Positions 56,979 to 64,000 of a DNA stretch of 64,000 nucleotides are shown here, one piece after another. The notes under the pieces are model-generated. The model saw only the letters and a list, made by a program, of their open reading frames with translations, searched no databases and was not told where the DNA came from. Numbering within the stretch: position 1 is the first letter of the stretch; each line of letters opens with the position of its first letter. Source of the DNA: Jacaranda mimosifolia (taxonomy: Eukaryota; Streptophyta; Magnoliopsida; Lamiales; Bignoniaceae); assembly GCA_018894105.1 (NCBI GenBank), contig CM032118.1, forward strand, positions 33,336,690 to 33,400,689, in the 5' to 3' direction. The position numbers and the translations under genes were made by a program.

Positions 56979-59912
56979 TGTAACATCCCAAAATTTTTTG
57001 GTGATAGAATTTAAAATTTTATTATTTTTAATATTTGATGAAATTTAATTATTCTTTCATATTATTATTTTATTTAAATTTTGTTGGGGATAAATTGTAT
57101 TTTTGAAGACTTAATTAAATAAAATAGAAAAGCTTAGGGGCTTGAATGGTATTTTTCTAGGACCTATATGCTATTTTAATTTCTTAAGGACCTAATTGAA
57201 TTAACTTGAGTACATTAAGGACTCAATTGCAATTTTACAAAAATGAAATTTACAAAAACAGCATGTTTTCTTCAGTCTTCTCATTTTCTTACTATTCATC
57301 ATCTTCTTCCCCCTTACTTTTCTCCGACCATGCCATCTCCCTCCTTAACTAATTACGGCTACCAACTAAACCAACTCAACCATCATCTTCTCCTCCTCAC
57401 CAGCTCTACGGTAACACCACCATAATCAATTGAAACTTTCGGCAAGAGAGAGACCAAGAGAAAGAGTGTTCATGGTGGGTAGTAGGTTTGTGACTTTCGG
57501 CAGTCAAATCCAATTTTGACGCTATAGTTGGGAAGAGCTGAGAAAGAGGATCATGGTGGTATGTTTACATGAGGGATCGGAGTAACGGCAGCGACAAAAA
57601 TCGGAGAGAAATCGACGGTGGTGAGAAACCCATTTGGTGGTTGAGGAGCTCGATTGAGGGTGTTCTAGGCTGAGAAATTGGAATTTGATTAGGGAGTTGG
57701 ATTCAAGAGCTCGAGGGGAACATTTTTGGTGGTGACCGCAAGATTTTTTGGTGGTGTTCGGGCAACCCGAGACCAATTTCTTCTCCTCATTTTGATGATC
57801 GTGGTGGTGTTCTTGGTTTATGATTCTGAGGCCTAGATAAGCATTTTGGGTAATAAAGGATTATGGATTAAGCTTTAGTTGGTTGTACATTGATATATAT
57901 GCATATGTTGTACCTTCCATTTTAAGCCATGTATGTATGATAAGAATGAGAATGTTGGGATGATTGGTATATATATATATATATGTATGAGTATATGTCT
58001 CATGCAAGGAGAATAATTAAATTTGTGGACCCGGACATGTCATGCCAAATGCCAAAATTGGGAATTAATTAATATTAACTAAGGATTTCATAATGTGAGA
58101 CTAAGTGGCATTTGATCAGGATTAATTGTGCAGGATTGGACTATTTTGTATGGAATAAGATTATGATATCATGACCTTGTAATTTAGATTGAGACCATGC
58201 TATTTTGGAACTGATATAGACTATCGTAACTAATTCAGGAATAGTGATATTGGGATGATTGTGTAGATAGCACCTATTGAACTTATATCATCATGTTGAT
58301 TTATAAATTAATAATGTTAGAATGCTTGATGCAATTCTAGAAGGCATAGCGTTGAATAAGAATTTTGACTATGGGATTATTCCTCTGATTAGGTGAAGAA
58401 TAAATAGGTCCTGGCGATCAGTAGGTTGCTAGCTGAGATTTGTTTTGCTAAAACTACAAGAGGTGAGGATCCGCCAATCTAGCAACCCTTGGACCTATCA
58501 TTTCATTGATAAACCCCTATGAGGACTGGTATTGCTTTGTTTATCGTATTTTGTTGATTATTGTTACCTCTATGAGGGTTCTATCGATTCGCTCTTAATT
58601 TGTTTGAGCCTGATCTATATTCATTGTTGAACCCGTTAAGTTCTGCTGATTTGATATTTGTACAAATTATTGTTATCATTATTAATTGCCGAACCCTATG
58701 AGGTTCTTCTAATTTGAAACTGCTTGATAAGTTCCTTTTTCTTGAAAATGATCCTGATATTTATGAAAATGACATTTGAAATGGTCTAGTAGACCTATTT
58801 GTGTCAAAAGTTCACTTAAATTATCATGTACCTTGTTTACTGGAATAGGCCTTGCCGGCCATTATTGGAAAATATTTTGCCTTGTATATGGCAAGTCATG
58901 TAAAGTTCCAAAATGTTCATGTTATTGCTTGAAAAGTTGAATTGATATCTGTTGGCATTGTATCATGCAACCCATGGGGACACCCTTAGGAAGTTCAACC
59001 CGAAAGGATGCCACGGGAAGTTAGGCTGGGGGCTAAGTCCGAAAAGATGGTCGGACAGTACGGACTGACGATGACAAATCTCCCAGCTAGTACCCACATA
59101 CGATCCTGGCTTACAACTAGCTAGAGGTAGCAAATTATGAGTGGCGAGATCGAGCATGCTGTCGACCATGCCATAAAAGCAAGTTGTTACACGCCAAGTT
59201 GTGTGCTCAAGCAAATGGAGAGATAAGGAGAAATTTTGCATGTTCAAGTGAAAGGCTATTGTAAATTTATAGATAAAGAGAAACGTCCTTAGGCTCAAGT
59301 TAAATGCAAGTGAAAAAGTTATCTTGTGTTCATCAAGGAGCAATAAGGAAGGATGCAAACAGGCCAGCTAAATGTTTACATGTTCCAAGTTTTTATGAGT
59401 ATAGATTCTAATTTCCAATAAGCATGAATTGATTACTATCAATAACTTTGTTCATTGTTATTGTTTGAAAAATGTCCATTATCTTCATTCTGGCTTGTTC
59501 TGAGCTTCTACATTTTCGTGTTATCGAGCTTCATTGTTATTATTAACTCTATACTGCCATCCATTATGTTGCCTTATTCCTCACTGAGTCCTTAAGACTC
59601 ACCATCTTTGTCATTACTTATTTTTTTTAGACAGGCCTAAGTGAGAAGCAGGAGCCAGGCTTCTGTTGGAAAGTTTATTTTGTAATAGATTATTTGTTTT
59701 GATTGTACATATAGTCTACACATGATCGGGTTAGTGATATAAGAAATGTCATGGGAATGTGATATTAAACTTAAGATACTGGATTGTACATATTTCGTTC
59801 AGATAAGCAATCTTTTGGGTTAGTGTAAATATTTGTTCTTCTATTAATTGTATGTTAAGCTTGAACAAAGTAGCACTTCAGCTTAGGTGTTGTCCTGAGT
59901 AGGGGCGCTACA
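56979..59912 (+). repeat. 3' LTR of element F (full length)
   Basis: TGTAACATCCC to GGGGCGCTACA, 2934 bp. It contains CCCT..AGGG palindromes (58500-58700), a TATA-rich stretch (57965-57985), the conserved stem-loop (59153-59172) and the terminal box GTTGTCCTGAGTAGGGGCGC. The small open stretches inside it are LTR noise. Confidence 0.95.
59153..59172 (+). promoter_or_regulatory. Conserved LTR stem-loop (3' LTR of element F)
   Basis: AGCATG/CATGCC arms, the outer pair lost, with the loop CTGTCGAC identical to the 5' LTR copy. Confidence 0.6.
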
Positions 59913-60359
59913 AAAGGTCTCATAATATCCAACATAATATTTACATGCCTTGAGTCATAATTCCATTTTTCATATTACAACATTTCTAATATAAGGCTTA
60001 GCATTCAAGGAAACCCATATACATATACAAATCTATTCTATTGCAAAATTTCATTCACCGATCCAAGACTGAAATCTAAGTCCATCACCTGATCCTGTAT
60101 GAGAAAATAAAAGATAAATGGTGGGGTAAGTCGAAAGGACTTAGTGAGGGATAATTGTAATCACATGCAATGGGGATCTATAGAGGACAAATCAACTCAA
60201 CAGATCATCGTTTAACAGTTCAAACAGAAACATATTAGGACACAGCCAAATATTCAAGAAACGGTCAGACAGTCCGACAATAATCTATCGGTCAGGATAC
60301 AGTCGAACGATCAGGAAACAATCAAACATCCGAACAATCTTATATCAATCAGACCAAAC

Positions 60360-60960
60360 TAAACTTACCCATACATGACAACCTAGTACAGAACTTATAC
60401 CAATCAAATCGAACTAAACATACCCAATCAAACCAAACTAAACTTACCCAGTGATGACTACCTGGTACAAAACTTACCCAAGTATATCGACTTGGTACAA
60501 AACTTACCTAAGCATATTAGATCAAACTTATACTAATAAAACTGAACTTACCCAGGCATAGCCACGTGGTACTAAACTTACCAAACAAACTGAATTTACC
60601 CAGGCATGACAACCTGGTACAGAACTTACCCGACGTGACAACCTGGTACAAAACTTACCCAAGCAGAGCTTGGTACATAACTTACGCAGATATATCAACT
60701 TAGTACATAAATTACCCAGACATATCAACTTGGTACATAACTTACCCAGATATATCAGCTTGGTACATAACGTATTTTTGACAGAATAAATCAATGGCAT
60801 ATCAATCAAACTAACTTACCCAAGCACAGCTTGATACATAACTTACTGAGGCATATCTTCTTAGTACATAACTTATGATTGACAGAATAAACCTATGACA
60901 TACCAATCGAACTAACTTACCCAAGCGTAACAGCTTGGTACACAACAAATTACTGACAAA
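60360..60960. repeat. Minisatellite of ACTTACCCA..GGTACA units in LTR E
   Basis: About 15 degenerate units of 30-40 bp: AACTTACCCAGGCATGACAA then CCTGGTACA and similar. Most units hold an inverted repeat such as CCAAGC..GCTTGG or CCAGG..CCTGG. The open stretch 60528-60809 on the minus strand is just this repeat translated (LCTKLIYLGK units). The counterpart in element C has only a few units. Confidence 0.88.
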
Positions 60961-63900
60961 ACAAATCCATAATACCAATCAAATTCAAATTGACCGACAT
61001 GGTCACCTAACGCTGTAACGTATAAACAAGTTACCGGCAAGGTAACAGATAATGATACAGATAACAAGACAGTAACAGGCAATCTAGCGATACTGAATGC
61101 AGACAAGAGTTTTGGGGAACCTCACAAGGTTCAGTAATCAATAGCAACGATAATGAAAATCAAGACAGATATCAAATCAATAGAACTTAACTAGGTTCAA
61201 CGTAGCTATGGAATAAGCTCATACGAACGAAGTGTTGATTGGCAGAATCTCATAAGAGTACAACAAATAATAGAGTGCAATAATCAATCTAATATCAACT
61301 CTCACAGGGTTTTATCAAGAAAATCAATAGGTACAAGATGTGCCAGGTTGGCAGACCCTCACGTAGTCTTAGAAATGTTGCCGCCGCCTACATACCTACG
61401 GACCCACTTCATTGTTGCCTAATCCAAAAGATTAGGTCCAAAGTTAATATCCTTATTCGATGATATAATCATATTTGTACAAATTAACGACCTAAAATCG
61501 ATACTTAATCAGCTAAATCGATTGCCTCAATAAAGACATGCTAACAGCATCGATCTCGTAAAAGGAATATATAATTGGATCTTAAGTCGTCCAATTGATC
61601 TTACCACAATATACTAAATCAATAACGATGATCCAATATCCATTAAAAATCCTAATTTATCTCAAATTTTTCATATGATAATACAAATTCGCGTTTATTA
61701 GACATAAAATAATGTTAAATCTTGGTTTTGTATCATCTCAATTTACCCAATTATCGCCACTTAGTTCCAAATTCATAAAATGAGGGTTTCTCTACCTACT
61801 TAACTTAATTATCAAGATTATTACGCAACATGACAAAATTTGAATCCATTGACTTATGTAATTCTATGCATATCTCAATATTTTTTATCAAATTATGTGT
61901 ATTCCTCGTTTATACAATACATCATAAGGTTTGGAGGCACATACATACACATGCATACAACTTGGACACAAGTTTGTCTTTTTTACCCAATATCTTTTTA
62001 TTGAAGCTTCAAATGAACGATTAGCTTGCATGCATGTAATCACCGTGATGAGATAAAGATTCTGTCCTACCACCGCCACGGTCTGCTACCGCCGGAGATG
62101 ACTAATGACACCACCAAAATGTTCCTTTCAGCTTACCTAACAAGAGCCCTTAACCAATTTTAGATTTCACTGCCGTTTGGCCTGTCAATTGGCCGAAAAA
62201 TCAAAACTCCGCCACCAATGCCGCCGCGCCTTTCCACCTCAATTCCACTCGCTCCGGTGGTCCATTTCCAAAATTAAACCTACTCACATGATCCCCAAGC
62301 TAAACCCAACATGATCCATATTTCAAGCCTAAGCTTAAATCGCCGAAATGGAGAAACCCATCACCACCACCAAAGCTGCGACTTTGAGCTCTAATTCCAA
62401 CCCCCTCATCAGTCGGTTTTGGGAAAGAATGGTATTTTTAAATTCCTTGTGAAGAGAGGAGAAGATTAGTACCAAATTTGAGGGGTTTTCGTCGTCGGAA
62501 AGGAGTAGCCGGTGAGATGGTGGTGCACGATGGTGTTTGGCAAAATGAAGAAAAAAAGGGTGAAATTGCTATATATTTACCAACTTTCAAAAATTGGGTT
62601 TTCATCCCCAAAACTTTATTCCAGCCTTCACTTAAGTCCTCAAAAGTTATTTCATCTTCAATTTTAGTCTCCAACTTAGTTAGTGCCTTATTTTAGCCCA
62701 TTTGACTAAGAATTATTCCATACAAACCCATAAAATTTATAAAAATGGTCCAATCAAGTCTTCTCAAATTACGATTCGACACCAAAACTTTCCATTTCCT
62801 TACAATTAAATCCTTATTTTGCAAAATACCAAATTTTTAGGGGTGTTACAATCAGTCAGTCAGTCAATCAATCAGATAATCAATTAGTCAATTAGTCATT
62901 CAATCAAACATATTGGCACTTCCTAAGCATAACAGCTAATCTACTTAATGGCTCATCCCGAGCTTAACAGCTGGGATCCATATAATGGCTTGTCTCGAGC
63001 TTAACAGCTGGGATCCACATATCAAAATGGTAACAAGTACAAGATAATAACAAGTACAGTTCGAGAACAAATGTAGTAACAATTATAGTTGGGAGTTTTA
63101 GGCACCAGAACGGACAAGAACAATTCACATCAGAATACGATCAAGAAATAACCCTCACCGGGGTATACAAGTTAGTTACAGATATCAAACAAGATCTTAA
63201 GCAAGTAAGATTTCAATAAACAAAAGAAAGTACAGAAACAGATAACCCTCATAGGGGTTTACCATAACAATAGATAAGTAAAAGAAGTACCAGGTTGGCA
63301 GACCCTCACAGGGTTACGAAAGGAATATTAGATAAGGTATACAAAACAAGAACCAAAGCAGTAGACCCTCACAGGGCATACAAAAAATAACACCCGAGAG
63401 GTTAGACTCTCACCTCCGTAGTCTCATAACTACAACCTCAGTCAGTAGTCTACTGGTCTGTGGGACCCACTTCTTCGTCACCTAACCAAAGGAATAAATT
63501 CCAAGTCAAATTCCTTAATTAACCAATTAACATGATAATTTTAGGGCTTAAATGTCCTATCGTCACGAAATGACTAATAACATCGTTATTACCAAAATAG
63601 TCTTAGTTTTCATATCAAGTCTAATAATAAAACATAAAATCCTCAATTACATATTTAACCTTATATCAGTATCCTAAATCAAAATAAATGGTCCAGATAT
63701 GTTAGTTACCCTAATCATTCCCACTTAGGCCTTAAATCTCCAAAACTAAGGTTTTCTTACTTAAATAATCTCAATAAATCCTAAATTTAACATATATCAA
63801 TACAAATCCAGGTCCACAGATTCAAATAAGGTCCATGCATGTATATAGAGATCATCACTTGATACATATTTCTTAACTTTTCTTTCAAAATAGAAAATTC

Positions 63901-64000
63901 ATATGAATTTTAACGATACAAAACCTTAAAGCCCAAACACGATCATTACCCAATATTTCTCTGTTGAAACCTCAAAACCACGAACATGAATCACTGCCGA

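Larger units (their letters stand above)
50418..59912 (+). mobile_element. Element F: full-length Ty3/gypsy chromovirus, Tekay/Del type, TSD AAAGG
   Basis: Flanked by AAAGG at 50413-50417 and 59913-59917. Structure: 5' LTR 50418-52185, initiator-Met-type primer site, gag-pol 52594-56966, polypurine tract, 3' LTR 56979-59912. The C-terminal chromodomain-like tail and the wording of integrase and RT place it with plant Tekay/Del chromoviruses. In the first 270 bp the LTRs differ at about one base in twenty by eye, so it is the youngest insertion of the nest. Confidence 0.95.
50226..62850 (-). mobile_element. Solo LTR E in LTR D, TSD ATCAG, itself split by element F
   Basis: The left end is TGTGGCACCATCACTTGGGA, the right end AGGGGTGTTACA, with ATCAG at 50221-50225 and 62851-62855. 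It is about 3.1 kb after removing F (50418-59912) and one copy of its duplication. It contains a minisatellite (60360-60960). Confidence 0.92.
49441..64000 (-). mobile_element. LTR D (Tekay/Del-related), left end in window, continues past 64000
   Basis: It starts TGTAATGCCCCCATTCGGG after TAACA. It resumes after insert E at 62856 and runs to the window edge with typical LTR features: repeats of GAGCTTAACAGCTGGGATCC, CCCTCACAGGG palindromes (63150-63390) and GACCCACTTCTTCGTCACC as in element C. Solo LTR or part of a full element cannot be decided. Confidence 0.8.

Noticed and set aside
60528..60809. Repetitive 93-codon open stretch with LCTKLIYLGK-like units
   Set aside because: It is the translation of a DNA minisatellite in LTR E, with no start context or domain.

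Overview
This is a stretch of AT-rich plant nuclear DNA made almost entirely of nested transposable elements, of the kind seen in pericentromeric or other gene-poor heterochromatin. The evidence for a plant is: Ty3/gypsy polyproteins of two plant lineages (Tat/Retand-like and the Tekay/Del chromovirus type), initiator-Met-tRNA type primer sites, a CACTA element with a plant TNP1-type protein fragment, a Mutator-like long-TIR element, and Helitron-like 3' ends. The species cannot be named from the sequence. I found no host gene, rRNA, tRNA or CRISPR that I can support. Every recognisable coding region is broken by stops and frameshifts.

Layout. (1) 1-8101: a decayed Tat/Retand-like Ty3/gypsy element on the minus strand, with its LTR at 7461-8101. 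Its reverse transcriptase is cut by a LINE fragment, and the rest of the element runs off the left edge. (2) 8102-13062: AT-rich sequence without a supported gene, holding a 591-bp inverted-repeat element (8821-9411) set in a small minisatellite. (3) 13063-49440: four head-to-tail copies of a roughly 3.1-kb AT-rich unit. Each copy starts, on the plus strand, with the reverse complement of a Helitron-like 3' end (short hairpin followed by CTAG). Other elements have landed in these copies: two solo LTRs (15430-18178, 18432-21699), a full-length gag-only LTR retrotransposon (22437-33425, itself carrying a Mutator-like insert at 26921-28505), and a CACTA element (39003-47058, itself carrying a solo LTR at 40561-43468). 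A GC-richer organelle-like segment lies at 13840-14560. (4) 49441-64000: a three-level nest. LTR D (49441 to beyond the window) contains solo LTR E (50226-62850), which contains a complete but dead Tekay/Del chromovirus F (50418-59912, plus strand).

Most insertions are backed by exact 5-bp target duplications: ATACC, TTATC, GGTTA, ATCAG and AAAGG. The neighbouring repeat copies also act as empty-site controls. The LTRs in the right three quarters of the window belong to related families ending in a shared box (TCCCGAGT...GCTACA in sense orientation). Several carry a conserved short stem-loop and repeated CCCT..AGGG palindromes, which are the features most worth a second look. Decay is dominated by C-to-T type stops (CAG to TAG, CGA to TGA, TGG to TAG), as expected for long-methylated elements.
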